A DNA stretch of 64,000 nucleotides from Planococcus citri (lineage: Eukaryota; Arthropoda; Insecta; Hemiptera; Pseudococcidae). Shown in pieces: positions 1-12,068 of the stretch; position 1 is the stretch's first letter; every line of letters starts with the position of its first letter. The notes beneath the pieces were generated by a model, which saw only the letters and a program-made list of their open reading frames with translations, did not search any database and was not told where the DNA came from. Position numbers and translations under genes: made by a program. The stretch lies in NCBI RefSeq assembly GCF_950023065.1, contig NC_088681.1, forward strand, positions 12,338,001 through 12,402,000, in the 5' to 3' direction.

Positions 1-1450
1 GTTTCAACGTTTTGATTGCTAGACTTACTGTTTTTTTTTTTTGCAAATCTTCAAAAATTTAAAAGTAAAGAAAAGTGCCCTAAAATTGTCAAAGTCTTGC
101 TTTTTGCCAATAAACCTAGCTTTTTAGCAAAATCTCACTGTTTTCAAACATTGAATAGTCAAAAATTACACTTTTTGCCAAAAATTACCAAAAATTACCA
201 AAAATTACCAAATTCTAGCTTTTTTGACGAAAATTACGAAAAGTATAATTTTTTTGCCGATAGTTGCCAAAAACACATGCTGAAATTCTTATTTTGGTTG
301 CTCAAGTTGGGTATTTTTAGTGTTTTAAAATCGCCAAAAAAAATTGTTTTTTAGCGAACCAAAATCTCGTTTTTTTGCCAAAAATTGTGAGAAATGACCA
401 AAGTTCAGATTTTCTGTTGAAAATTTCGCAAAATATAGTTTTTTTTGTCAATAATTGCCAAAAACTCCTGGTTTTTGCTAAAATTGTTAGTCTTGCGTTT
501 TGGCAAAAATTGAAAAAATTTTCACTTTTTTCAAAAATTTTACAGAAATTTTGCTAAAAAATTATCAAAAATTCTCGTTTTTGTTGCTCAAGTTTGGTAG
601 TCTTTTTTGAATAAATTTTCAAAAAATTATAAGAAAAGTGTTCTAAAATTGATAGATAATCTCACATTTTCTGGCTCAACTCAAAAATTACCGAAGTACA
701 GATTTTTGACAAAAATTTTGCAAAATATAGATTCTTTTGTCAATAATTGCCAAAAACTCCTCTTTTTTGCTGAAATTGTTAGTCTTTCGTTTTGCCAAAA
801 TAAATTGTCAAAATTCTCATTTTTTCAAAAATTGACAAAAAAATTTATCAACAAAATTGCTGATAGTGATAATTGTAGTATTTTTGCAAAGAATTCGGAA
901 AAGTTGACCTGTTTTTCAAAAATTGACCAAAAATGTTACCTAAAATTTTCGCTTGTTAAAAAACTGGAAAAAGTATTGCTTTTAAACTAGAAATTTCCAA
1001 AAAAAAAAAAAAAAAAAAAAAAAACTACTGAAAGATCTCGTTTTTACAAAAGAGTTGCAAAAAATGCTCACTTTTTGGACAAAAATCGCAAAAAAATATC
1101 ATTTTTTTTAGCAATAATAAGTGATTCCCAAAAATTGTTTTTTCGCTGAAATTGTCAAATTTTCGATTTTGCCAAAAAATCTCGTTTTTGAGTAAAATAC
1201 CAAAAGATTTTCCTTAAAAAAAGAAAAAAAATTCAAAAGTGCCGCCATTTTGCCAGAAATTGCCAAAAAAATATCTTTTTTATTGCTACCTGATTCCCGA
1301 AAAGTCCTGCTTTTTGCTAAAACTGCCAGAGTTTCTTTTTGTCAAAAATTGCCATAATTCTCAAGTTTTTCCAAAAGTTGGCTATTTTGCTTAAAATTGC
1401 AAAAATTCTCATTTTGATTCCAAAAATCGCCAAAACTTTTTTTTCTCATC
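1..1450. repeat. Degenerate TTGCCAAAAA-rich array
   Basis: The stretch is a quasi-periodic mix of words such as TTTTTTGCC, AAAAATTGCC and AAAAAGTCTC, recurring every few tens of bases with heavy divergence. A pure A run lies at about 998-1024. Open frames here translate to Lys/Phe/Asn-rich low-complexity peptides and I do not regard them as genes. The same word family recurs at 8400-9870, 38985-39790, 45200-47960 and, in reverse orientation, 56690-59060. Confidence 0.75.
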
Positions 1451-2739
1451 AAAACGTTGCAAAATAACATTCAACTTTCAAAATTAGAAACCCTGTTTTT
1501 TGTATTTTTTTTGTTGTGAATTTTGCTAAATTGAAAAGTTGATTTTGGCGGGGGGAGGGGGAGGAATTGAGTAAGAGCCTTGGGGATGCCTGCCTTCGGT
1601 AGTAACCACCCCTCCCTTCCAACATCTCAAAAATGATGAAAAGTTTTTTTTTACTGATTATGAAGATCAAAAAAGTATCAGCATCTGCAATATTTTTTAA
1701 TGTTACAAAACAAGTACGTATCGAAAAATGAGCAAGTTTATAAAAAAATTTTGAAAATTGAATTCACCAAAAAATGTTAAAATGCTGATCATAAAAAAAA
1801 AAAGGAATGATGGAAATTGAAAAATTTTCCAAAATTTTATGATTTTTCGAAAATTATTATTATCTCACGATTAGATGTTGGGGAAGGTGAGGGGGGAGGG
1901 TGTTGCTGTAAACACAAACCATCAGACTGATTGAAGGTGAATATGAAACATGATCTAGCTCCTATCTCAAACTCAGAAGGGTTTTGGGGGTAAATTGAGC
2001 TGAAGATCGAAGCATTTTTAGTGCTCTTCCTCTTGTTTCTGTAGATCATCCTGTCTTTTGAGATGTGTTTGTAGTGGGAGAAAAATACACGCAGTTCTCC
2101 CACTTATGTGGGAGAAAAATATTTTTATCCGTCACCTACACTGGGAGAAATTTACATACAAAAAGTTCAGTCACCTTAATGGGAGAAAATTTTCCTGTCT
2201 CCTAATTGGGAGAAAAATTCTCATTCGCCATAGCAGTAGAATATTTTTCTACCCCCTAAGCGACAGATTTTCAATCATTTTAGTGACCAATTATGACATC
2301 AGTGACCAAGCCGCGACAATTTAAACTTCCCACTCAGTGGTGGTGGCGCTTACGTCCAATTATAATCAAGAAATTATCGAACATAGCCGATTATACTCGA
2401 TTACATCATCATTTTTTAGGTGGTGGCGCGAAGCTGTCCACCACTCTCGCGATAACAACCGATAGAAAACTAGTTCAACACAAATATCGCCGAGTATAAT
2501 CGAACATGACGTAATTCTAGCGTCAGCTGCGAAAGATAGCGCCACTAGAACCGTTGAGCGTGTGCGCCACTGACTGCATACGTTCCCCCGCCCGATTTCT
2601 CGTAAAAAGCGCAGTTATAAAAGCTCTGATCCGAGACAATTTAGGTAGGACTGCAGACATCGAAGCCGCCAAGTATAGTTCCAACTTTACTTCCATCTCT
2701 GCGAATGGGCTGGAGCCCATTCGCCAGAAGAGACCAATA
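1451..2739. other. Intergenic; five GGGAGAAAA blocks and a GC-richer promoter-like stretch
   Basis: From about 2070 to 2225 the word TGGGAGAAAA occurs five times roughly 30-40 bases apart, three of them inside short repeats with TCTCCCAC or TCACCT. Bases 2300-2735 are clearly richer in G and C than the surroundings, with a TATA-like TTATAAAAG near 2614, but no convincing coding frame. It might be the 5' part of a transcription unit or a piece of an old element. G-rich runs lie near 1548 and 1886. I see no gene. Confidence 0.4.
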
Positions 2740-3562
2740 AGGGTAAGGTAGCCTAATATGGACTGGTTTTTTGTTTTTGAATGTCATGGCCGCTGTAGTT
2801 AAGCTAAAAATTTGGTTGATAGCTCAAAATATACCTACATCTATCTAGTTTCATATTCCAAAGCCTCAACATTTTTGAGAAATTTTAAGTGTGTCAAAAA
2901 TATCATTTTCTGAAAAGTGTCGAAAATCAAAAATTGAATTTTGGGTTCCTAATATGGACTGTTTCAAAAAATCAAAAAAAGCGCTGAAATATCGTAAAAA
3001 TACGTTCAATTGCTGAAACACCGTTAAGGTATGTTTAATCAAGACAATAAGAGTAAATTCTATGTGGGACAAATTAATTTTTTCCTGAAAGTAGTCAAAA
3101 TTTGAAAAGTCAATTTTGGGTCCCTAATATGGACTGTTTTAACGTGAAATTAACTAAACCCATAACAAATGTACACCAGTCCATATTAGGCTACCCTATA
3201 CCTTTGAACTTTGAAAAATCATAAGTATATGTACCTTAAATAATTTCTAGATTGTCTTGATTGATTCAGAAAACTTCACCACTTCTTAATATTAATAATA
3301 AAAAACATTATAAGGTGTCCCCGGAAAATTTTATAAGAAGATGGATTTTCGAAACATGTGAAAAAAATTTTGAGGTTCTCAATTTCGTTTTTTCGCTCTA
3401 AAATTGCGAGTTTTGGGTTTAGAGCGGTGATTTTGGTCTCATTGTGTTTTTCTGTGAAAAATACACCAGATTAAGTTTGTTCCCACCAAGTAGCGCTAAT
3501 AACCACCGAGATCGGCCATCAGTCCATATTAGGAACCAGTCCATATTAGGCTACCTTACCCT
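2740..3562. mobile_element. MITE-like element with 27-bp perfect terminal inverted repeats and TA flanks
   Basis: The left end (2740-2766, starting AGGGTAAGGTAGCC) is a perfect reverse complement of the right end (3536-3562). Both ends abut a TA dinucleotide (2738-2739 and 3563-3564), as expected for Tc1/mariner-type insertion. There is no transposase frame, so it is non-autonomous. Inside, the terminal word CTAATATGGACTG recurs directly at about 2950 and 3126. An almost complete right terminus recurs at 3176-3197 and a partial one near 3521, suggesting internal duplication or nested insertion of related copies. Confidence 0.8.
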
Positions 3563-4849
3563 TAAATCCATCTTTAGCTCAATATTTCCAACTGTAGTTC
3601 CTACTGTTTCCAGCTTTAGCTTCCTTCAGTTCGTGATTTATTGGACTTTGATGAATTTTGGCGTCTGCAGCCTCAGACTTTGTCATCATCTGCAATGACA
3701 TCATTTCTCAAGTTAAGTCCCTATGGGTCAATTAGTGAATCTTCAGCTGTCTTGGATCACTCTTTGAAATGCACAGAGATAGGTTTTAATAACAAGTTGC
3801 CTTAGTTCACATTCCAACTTTAGATTTAAGTTTCAAGACCTTGGCTCACATTGTCTTTCTTTATTTTCTTTTTTGTTTGAAAATGACGTATCGCTCAGGG
3901 TGTCTTCCTTTCTTTTTTCTTTTTTTAATATTTATTTTCCTTTTTGTTGCTCCTAGTTTAAGTATTCCCAAAATTCCCCAGGGTTGCGATCCTTTTTATT
4001 TGTCTTTGTTTTATCCCTTAAGTATAAGAATAAATGTCCTAAGTGTGAATTTGTCTTGGACTTTTATTCAACTTTCGTGACTTTGAGAATTCAATGAATA
4101 TTTCCAACTTAACCATAAATATATCATTCCGTCGATAGTTCAATCATATCTTAGCTCAAGCTTCAATTAATCCAACTTTAACCCCACGTATTATAAATAT
4201 GTAAATATTGGGGAGGGAACCCATTTTACATCCGCGATTCGTCCGATCCTGAGATCTCGATGAGCTAGTTATAGAATCGCGAGAGATATCATTTTGACAT
4301 CACCAATATTTCCATCACTATTTTCCAACAGAACGAGAGTGCATGAATCTGATATCCAGATGGCCAAAGAGGATTTGAATTAGTCTATATTTTCTTATCT
4401 TCAAAGAAATCAAGATTCAAAAATGGAAAATTTCCATTTTTGAATTCTTGGTGAAAAATCAAAAATTTGATTTTTTATTTTATGGTAGTTTTTGGGTTTT
4501 TCCAAATATTTCTCCCTCCACAATGTTTCTTGCATTCTCATCTGGGATGATGGGAAAATACAGAACAGATGAAAGAGGGATCCCTTCGAGGAAATCAAAA
4601 AGGTAACAATCTCTGATCAAATTGGGCCCATTTCCTGCATAGAATGCTATAGACAAATCATCTCAGTTTGCATCTTCCCTTCTTAGCCAGTTAACTTTTT
4701 TAAAATAAAATTTACATTCTGTATTTTCGATGAGAAAAATCACTCAAATTAACTTACCTATCTCAATTTTTTTGTTTCAGATAACAATTTTGTGATTGTT
4801 CAAATAATAATTATTTCGATATAGCTGATTTAGCTTATCCTATTTTTTC
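3563..4849. other. Non-coding stretch, nothing recognised
   Basis: AT-rich unique-looking sequence with short hydrophobic open frames only. I see no splice-bounded conserved exon, RNA gene or repeat structure here. Confidence 0.4.
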
Positions 4850-4918
4850 AACCAGACTACATATCACCAAACGAAATACAATTTGCCGAATCCAATCCAA
4901 TTGCACCTAAAGGAGAAG

Positions 4919-4939
4919 ATGAAGATCGTCGTACTTCTC
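4919..4939 (+). CDS. Candidate first coding exon (start of a signal peptide)
   Basis: An ATG at 4919 opens MKIVVLL and is followed at 4940 by a strong donor, GTAAGTAA. A very short first exon that encodes only the beginning of a signal peptide, ending at a donor, is common in insect secreted-protein genes, cuticular proteins included. The reading frame continues across the donor to a stop near 5089, so an unspliced small protein is an alternative. I could not find the next exon, and the assignment rests only on the start plus donor combination. Confidence 0.25.
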
Positions 4940-6779
4940 GTAAGTAATCAACACAGCCTATGCTCGTTTGCAATTATTATCCTTGTCTATAGAGAGCTGC
5001 CCAACATTACCGTTTATTACGCTCGAATTCCCACAACTACACGAGATGCTAATTTTGAGACACCCTGTGTTAATTGTGAAACTATATAAAAACTGACTAC
5101 GAATTTTACGTTTCCTCGGAAAAAAATATAATAGACAGCTGTGAGCTATTAGACTCGTGGCTTCTTTAATAGTAAAATAATGTAAATCTACACGTAATAC
5201 CACCGGTAGAACCTATTTCCCACGCTATAAAGTAAACAAAACGTGTACCAATAAGTAACAACGAATAAGCCTTTCACTACTGATGGACCGCACTTTTAAT
5301 CCGACCTGCTCGAGTCGCCGCTTTTTAATATGTAAAAATTGAAATATCGTCAATTTTTTCCAACTTCTCGTATCGTAGAATAGAACTCTGAGGAGGAGAA
5401 GGGCCCTCATACTAGGTACATTTCAATTTGGCTGCAAGTTTAGCGTTAAATCGTCTCAATGCATAGGTAATGGTAATTGACAAATAGACCTACTTTTTCC
5501 GGTATTGTCGTCCCGGTCGCGTAATTCAGGCTCGAGTAATTGATATTTTATTATGGTTTTTCCCATATATTAGAATTTGCGGCGCTTTACCTCCCTCCCC
5601 TCTCTTCCATTCTAATTCTATGATCCCCCGTCGCGAGTACCTAATCATCTCGCGCGTGGACGAAATGTCCATCGAAAAGCATCGAGTCTTCATCATCACC
5701 ATAGTCATCACTACACTGTATTGTTGTTCTTTTTTATACCTACCAACCATTCTTCTTTCGCATCTTTGAAAAAAAAATAAATAAAATGGGTTGTTAGTTT
5801 CAAGGTCATCGTGAAATTATCTGTTTCACTATGGTCAAAGAGGAAATGAACGCGTGCTCGAATGCTTATTACACATTCATGTTACGTATATGTATATCTG
5901 GCCAGTGAATTATTTCCGTTCTATTCTTTATAATTAGGGCTAAGTAAATACCGGGTGGGCATATTTTAAATATAGATTCGGACGATACACAGTACACACA
6001 CGCGTATTATTTCAAGTGCGATTGCTGCATTCTGGGTCAACGTTGTTGTACACATAGTAAAGTACGAGTATGGCACGCTTAAGTGACTTTTGAGCTGCAC
6101 TCGGTTGGATGTCTACTTGTCTATGTCCTCTTGTTGAATGCGCCGCGATGAAATTGAAAACGAGAGTTTTTTTTAACGTCGATTAAAGAGGTTTTTTTAA
6201 TTTTCCTACTCGCGAATGTTAACGAGCTAGTAGGTCGCGAGGGTAATGCGATGACCGATTAAAGTGCGCTAGTGGGCGGCGATATGTGTGTGTTGGAATT
6301 GAACGCGATTGATGACTTGATGTCTTTATTACGAGCGAAATTATGATCATTTTAAATGATGAAAAAAAAAATAGAAATGATGCATCCTATAGTGAAAAAA
6401 TACACTCGGAATTGAGTTCAGCGCGTGGAAAACTCGTGGATTCGATATACATGACGATTTTTTATCAAGTTTTCACCCTCACCCCCTTTGTAACCCCCTT
6501 TCCAACCTTTTCGAGCCATTTGGAGGGTTGGAATCTGTAGACTGTAGGAAGATCCCAAAATTGAATTCATCGCTTGAGAAAAATTGAGAGCTGAGAACAT
6601 TTGACAATTTTTCGAGTATTTTTCACCCCTCCCCGCCCATCGGTATAAGGCGTCTCTTTTTTACCATTGGTCCTTTTTTGCGAGATTGAATTCAATTCGA
6701 GTCAACGACAAATTTTTAGGGTCGAATTTAGGTTTTTGAAAAAATATTACCTAATTGATATGTTCGTCAAGTTCTTATC
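4940..6779. other. Intergenic or intronic, nothing recognised
   Basis: AT-rich, with scattered CGTAC and TACCTA words typical of the rest of the window. Several short frames occur on both strands but none shows domain-like composition or splice support. Confidence 0.4.
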
Positions 6780-7916
6780 CAGGGTGTCTAACAGGTCCTA
6801 CTGGTCCTATTAGTCCTACTAAAGTCCTACTTTTTTTCAAAAGTCCTTTTGGTCCTACTAAAGTCCTACTTTTCAACAATTTTATGCAAAAGTCCTACTT
6901 TTTTTCAATTAAACCGTTTAAAACTTTCAATTTTCCCCCTTTTTTCCAGAATTTTGAGGGCTCATTTGTTGACTTTTTTAGATACTGAATTGAACATTTT
7001 TGAAAGCTTTCGCCCTCGCTTCGCTCGGGCTATTTGCTCTTCTTTTCCCGCGTAAAAAACTTATTGTTCTAATCCAAGAAATGTTCAAAGTTTGAATCAT
7101 AAAAATAAACTCCTCCCTTCTTAAAGAAACTTTTTGTTTTCACTTCTCAAAACATGATTGAATTTTTGCATTCAAATACCATCGTTTTTATGGCTCTCGG
7201 AATACTGATTTCTAAGGGCTTTCGCTCGGGTCTGCTTGCTTTTTTTTTATTTTGGATTTTACAAAAAAAAAATTTCCCGATTCTCTTCCCCTTCGGAGTT
7301 TGCTTAATTAATTACTAGTAGCATCTTCGATTAATGTAGCAGGTCTCCACTCAAGTGGATAACGTGTTAACACCCTCAACCTCTACAATATCATTCGAAT
7401 TCTATCGTTTTTATGCCTCCTAGAATACTAATTTTCGAAAGCTTTTGCCCTCGCTTTGCTCGGGCCCATTTGATTTTCTTTTTACGTTCTCCATTTTTCA
7501 ACAAAAAATAACATTCAAATTTTAAAATTTTGAAGCAAATAGTACAGTACCTACTTGATATGAAATATTTACGATTACGATCAAAATTGAAGAATTTTGG
7601 TTAAAGTTGATTTTAAGCGAACATGATCTGATGTTCATCAATTTTTAAAATTGAAAAGGAGAAAATCAAACGAAACATTGAATTGAAACATTATATTTTA
7701 TGGCGTTTACCTACTTTTTCAAATAAAATCATAAGGTGTTTAAAGACAAGAAAAGCAAACATTTTTTACAAAAATTTGGCCAAAAACTTGAATGTGAATT
7801 TTTACCCCCCCCCCCTAAAAATTCCATAAGTTCCCGAAAAATGACCTGCTGAATGTCCTGCTAAAAGTCCTACTTAAGTCCTACTTTTTTATTTTGAAAT
7901 TTTGTTAGACACCTTG
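6780..7916. mobile_element. Non-autonomous DNA element, CAGGGTGTCTAACA ends, 5-bp target duplication
   Basis: The left end CAGGGTGTCTAACA (6780-) matches the reverse complement of the right end TGTTAGACACCTTG (ending 7916) with one mismatch. Both ends abut the 5-bp direct repeat TTATC (6775-6779 and 7917-7921). The subterminal regions are packed with GTCCTACTTT and GTCCTACT words on both sides. The interior carries three copies of a GCTTTCGCCCTCGCTTCGCTCGGGC-like motif near 7008, 7215 and 7440. No transposase frame is visible. The ends resemble hAT-superfamily termini, but a 5-bp duplication is shorter than the usual 8, so the superfamily is open. Confidence 0.7.
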
Positions 7917-7921
7917 TTATC

Positions 7922-8399
7922 AATTTTTAAATTCTATCCAATACTTTTATAGGGCCCCTTTTCTCCCATATGAGGTATAGAATTTGGGAGGGTGGAATTT
8001 TGCAGACTGGAAAATCCAGTCCCAATTCCCAAAATTTAGTTGACCATGACAACTTAAAACAATTTTTTTATACGCTTACGTGGTAAGTTTTCATCATTTT
8101 TTTCATCACATTTTTTCTATCTCCTCCTCTCTTGATTAGGTACCGTTTTTTCTATCGTTGATTCTTTTTTTTTTAATTTTTTTATTTTACATGATTGAAT
8201 TTTATTCTGGTGTGAAAATTGAAGAAATCCGAATTCATCCCTTCCATCACCCTCCCCCTCGCTCAAAAACCAACTCGAGACTCGTACTCGGCTATTTTTT
8301 CAAGTTTTGGATACTAAAGAATTTTTTTTTAATCTTCAAAAATTCTATCTTTCTGAAATCTTAGCTCCACTTTTTACAGAAAAAATAAATATGTTACCC
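7922..8399. other. Short intergenic stretch, nothing recognised
   Basis: AT-rich with poly(T) runs and no supported gene. Confidence 0.4.
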
Positions 8400-9870
8400 T
8401 ATGTAAAAAAAAAAAAAAAAAAAAAATAGAAAAAAATCTTGCCTTTTGTTAAAATTATTTGCTAAAAATTGTCTTTTTTTGCAAAAAAAAATAATGAAAA
8501 CTTTCATTTTTTTCCAAGTTACCAACAAGTTTTCTTTGTCAAAAATTATCCCTTTTTTTACCAAAAATTGCAGAAAAGTTGCGAGTGAGTTTCACATTTT
8601 CGACAAAAAGTGCAAAGAAACATGTTTTTTGCCATTTTTTTTTCTTTAGAATTTACAAAACTTTTCCAATTTAAACCAACTACTGCTAAATAGTCTCACT
8701 TTTTTGTCAAAAGTTGCTAAAAAGCTCTACCTTTCGCTAAGATTGTCAATGATTCCCTTTCTGATAAAAATAGCAAGTTAAGTTTCACCTTTTGTCAAAA
8801 TTGCTAAAAAATCTCATTTTTTGCCAAAAGTAGCTAAGATTCCCACTTTGTTCATAAAATTCTAAGATGTCTTCATTCTTTTCAAAAATTATTTAAAAGT
8901 CTCGCTTTTTTGCCAGAAATTGCCAAAAATTCTCATCATTTTTTTTTGCAAAAAAATTGTATCAAAGAGTTTTTTGTTTTTTTCCCAAAATTTGTCAAAG
9001 TCTCACTTGTTGCCAGAAATCGCCAAAAATTGTCAAAAAATCCACTTTTTTTTAAACCAACAAGTTGCCAAATAGTGTTACTCTTTGACAAAATTGTCGA
9101 AGTCTCGAACGAATTTCATTATTGAATTGTAAATTAAATGCAGGCTTTTGTTCGATAATTTTATTTACATCAAGTTTAATCGTAATATTCTGGTTTTTCG
9201 TGATTTTCTCCCACGTTGAAATGTTTTTTTGTGTAATATTTTTGTGTTTTTTTTAACTTTTTTGAAAAAAAAATGTGTTACAAATCCTGTATTTGGCAAA
9301 CACTGGGGAAAGAAATCACTTTGTTATCAATACACATAATTTTTGCTAAAAAGTTCTTTTTTTTTGATAGAATTGTAAAACCTTGGTTTTTTGACAATTG
9401 TTTTTTTTTTGTTAAATTGCTCAAAGTTTCACTTTTTTTCAAAAAATTACCCAACGTTGTTTTTTCCCCAGAAATTACCAAAATTCCAAATGGTATCATT
9501 TTTTTTTGCCTATATAATGCACACAAAAAGTTCTCCTCAATTTCTGACAAAAACTTTCTTTTTCTCGCAAAATTGCTAAAAAGTTTTCTGTTTTTTTTTT
9601 TTTTTTACCAAAAATTGCTAAAAAGTCCAGCTGTTGGATAATATTATTAACAACGTTTTGTTTTTTTCAAAAATTATCGTTTTTTTTTTTTGCAAAAAAA
9701 TTCCAAAAAGTCATGCTTTTTAAGTCTCGTTTTTTTCCAAGAATTGCCAAAAAACCCTTCTTTTTGCTGAAATGATTTATCCAAATCTCACCTTTTGCTG
9801 AAAACCTGGTTTTTTTTTGTTTTTTTTTTGTCAGAAATTGAGAAATTGTCAAAGTCTTTATCGAGTTTCA
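8400..9870. repeat. TTGCCAAAAA-rich array, second block
   Basis: Same word family and same orientation as the block at 1-1450, beginning after a poly(A) run at about 8406-8426. It is interrupted near 9125-9270 by sequence lacking the words. Open frames on both strands are low-complexity by-products. Confidence 0.7.
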
Positions 9871-12068
9871 TCATCAGATCTTGCATACCTATTTAAAAAT
9901 CAGAAAATTTCAATAGAAAATGCTCTGGCTTTCTTGGCGAATTTTTTTCTGCATTAAAATGTTGCTTACATTTTGTCACTTTTTTAGTTACTTTCAGGTT
10001 AATTTTTCAATTTTCTGAATTTTTTTTCGAATAATATGTCTCATTTTTCTTAAAACATAAAAAGAATTTTGGATCCTGTAGAGATGTGAAAATATAATCA
10101 TTGATGTAGGGGGGGGGGGGGGGGTCAAGGGGTAGATATGAAAGAATGATGAAAAAATCATCATGTACATAATATCGATTTCTAGATTTTAAAAAACGTT
10201 AATTTTGAATCTGGCATTATTTTTGAGCTCTCGTCGTTCATTAAGCATGTTTTACTTGTTCTTGGGAGGGGGGGGGGGTGAATATTTCCTTCCCATAATG
10301 TGTATAGCTAACTGAAAGAGAAAAAAACTGCAGTATGATTTTGTCCCCCCGGCCCGTTAACAGGCTCTTAGAAATCATTATATTATCATATCACCGAGAA
10401 AAGTGAATTATTGGGGGGGGGGGGTGACGAATGAAAAAATGATAAAAAATCGTCACGCATATCGATTGCTTGGGTTTTCTGGTTGCTGAATTCGAATCTA
10501 GCTTTATTTTTACGTTTACTCGTTACGAATTCGAGTAATCGAAGATTTTGTCGAAATTACACACGTATTTGTTAGTAAAATGAAACTTCCATCCCAAGTT
10601 ACCAGGAAATGACCCGTTAGAAAATCAGTGTAAGGTTAAAAATAATCTCAAACCGAGTCATCTAAGGTACAGTAATTAACATTTAACGACAAAAAAAAGT
10701 ATCGTAGTGCACCGTTAATGTATTGTCTGGGTCATTTTTATTGATTTCTTTTAATTGTTCGTACATGTTTTATCATTATTCGTTGATAACAGCAAATACC
10801 TGTCGAGAAAAAATTCCGCCACTGTGATCGTACTCGTACTTTATACGAGAAGGCGAAGGCGAATATTTCTCGCTAGACCTATACCTACTTTACTTTTAAT
10901 ACCTACTTACCCGTTGCCTTTTTGATAAGTACTCGTATAAGTTGCACGAGATTATCGAGTAAATTTTGAAAATTCATCGTTGATCCGCGTTCTCGCGCGA
11001 TTAAATTTAAATCGTGAATTCAATTTACTTTTCCGTTAATTGTAATTCCAAAATACCAAATCGAGATTGAATATTTAATGACTTTTTTTTTTCTTTCTAA
11101 TTTAATCAAAATTATCAATCGGTTCGCTGATTATACGAAAAGCTATATCGTTACAGTTTTAATGAGCAAATTGAAGAAGTGATTTTTCATCGTCATTTCA
11201 TCATAGTTTCGTCTCTAGTGGTACTTATTTGGATTTTTTATACGATAAGGTTTCTTTCTCTTATGTAATTCTCGAATGTTGAATCGGTATCGGAACTATG
11301 TGATCTCGTCCCCCCCTCCCCCACCATAAAGCACATGTTTTTATGTATGTTATTTTAGGGTGGTGAGAGTGTATAGCCTAACTTGACAATGAATTTAGTC
11401 GAGGTGAAATGTAAAGAAACCCGTATGAGTTTACATTTTTACAATCTCCTCCTACATGTATGTTCATGATATGATATGTCACCATAAAATGGAACATACT
11501 CGTAAACATGTACTCGTAGGTACTTTGAACGCTAATCACGTGATGATGATACGTTCTGTCCAATGTCGGTTCGTTGACAGTTCCAGACTACTTGGTCAAT
11601 TCGAAAAGAAATACACTAGGTTAATTACCCATCATCACACTACTGTGTAATATAATCAAACGTTTAATAGCACAATCTCCTACATCAAATATTCTTTCTT
11701 AATCGAACCTTTTTTAAACATACTCGACTGTATGAAAGTCATTCGAGACTATTCGAGTGGTCATTTTATTGACATTTTTCTCTTCAGTTGAGCTCGTTTA
11801 TCTATGGAATTTAATTTTTTTTTGAAAGGTTTTCTAGACAGGAATTCATGTTTCATTGAAAATAATGTGGACGTTTCTAGCCAGGAAAGAAGGGAGGGGA
11901 ATAGAAGGAGAGGATCAAAACATCAAGGGTCGAAATCAATTTTGACCAATGAAATATTTCCCTTGCCCCTCCCTTGGCCCTCTTTTTCCTATATAAGGAA
12001 GAAACGAACCATAAATCATTTAACGAGCTTCGACACACCCCACATAAAAGGAAAAGTTCAAAAATATG
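9871..12068. other. Intergenic with repeated long G tracts
   Basis: Long G homopolymers occur near 10107-10125, 10266-10278 and 10414-10425. Two diverged copies of a unit (G tract, then gaaagaatgatgaaaaaatc-like sequence, then ATATCGATT) start near 10107 and 10414. From about 10530 to 12060 the sequence looks unique and carries no supported gene. Confidence 0.5.

Noticed and set aside
2300..4320. Possible LTR or retrotransposon remnant
   Set aside because: GC shift and a TATA-like box are present, but I found no paired terminal repeats, primer-binding site or coding domain.
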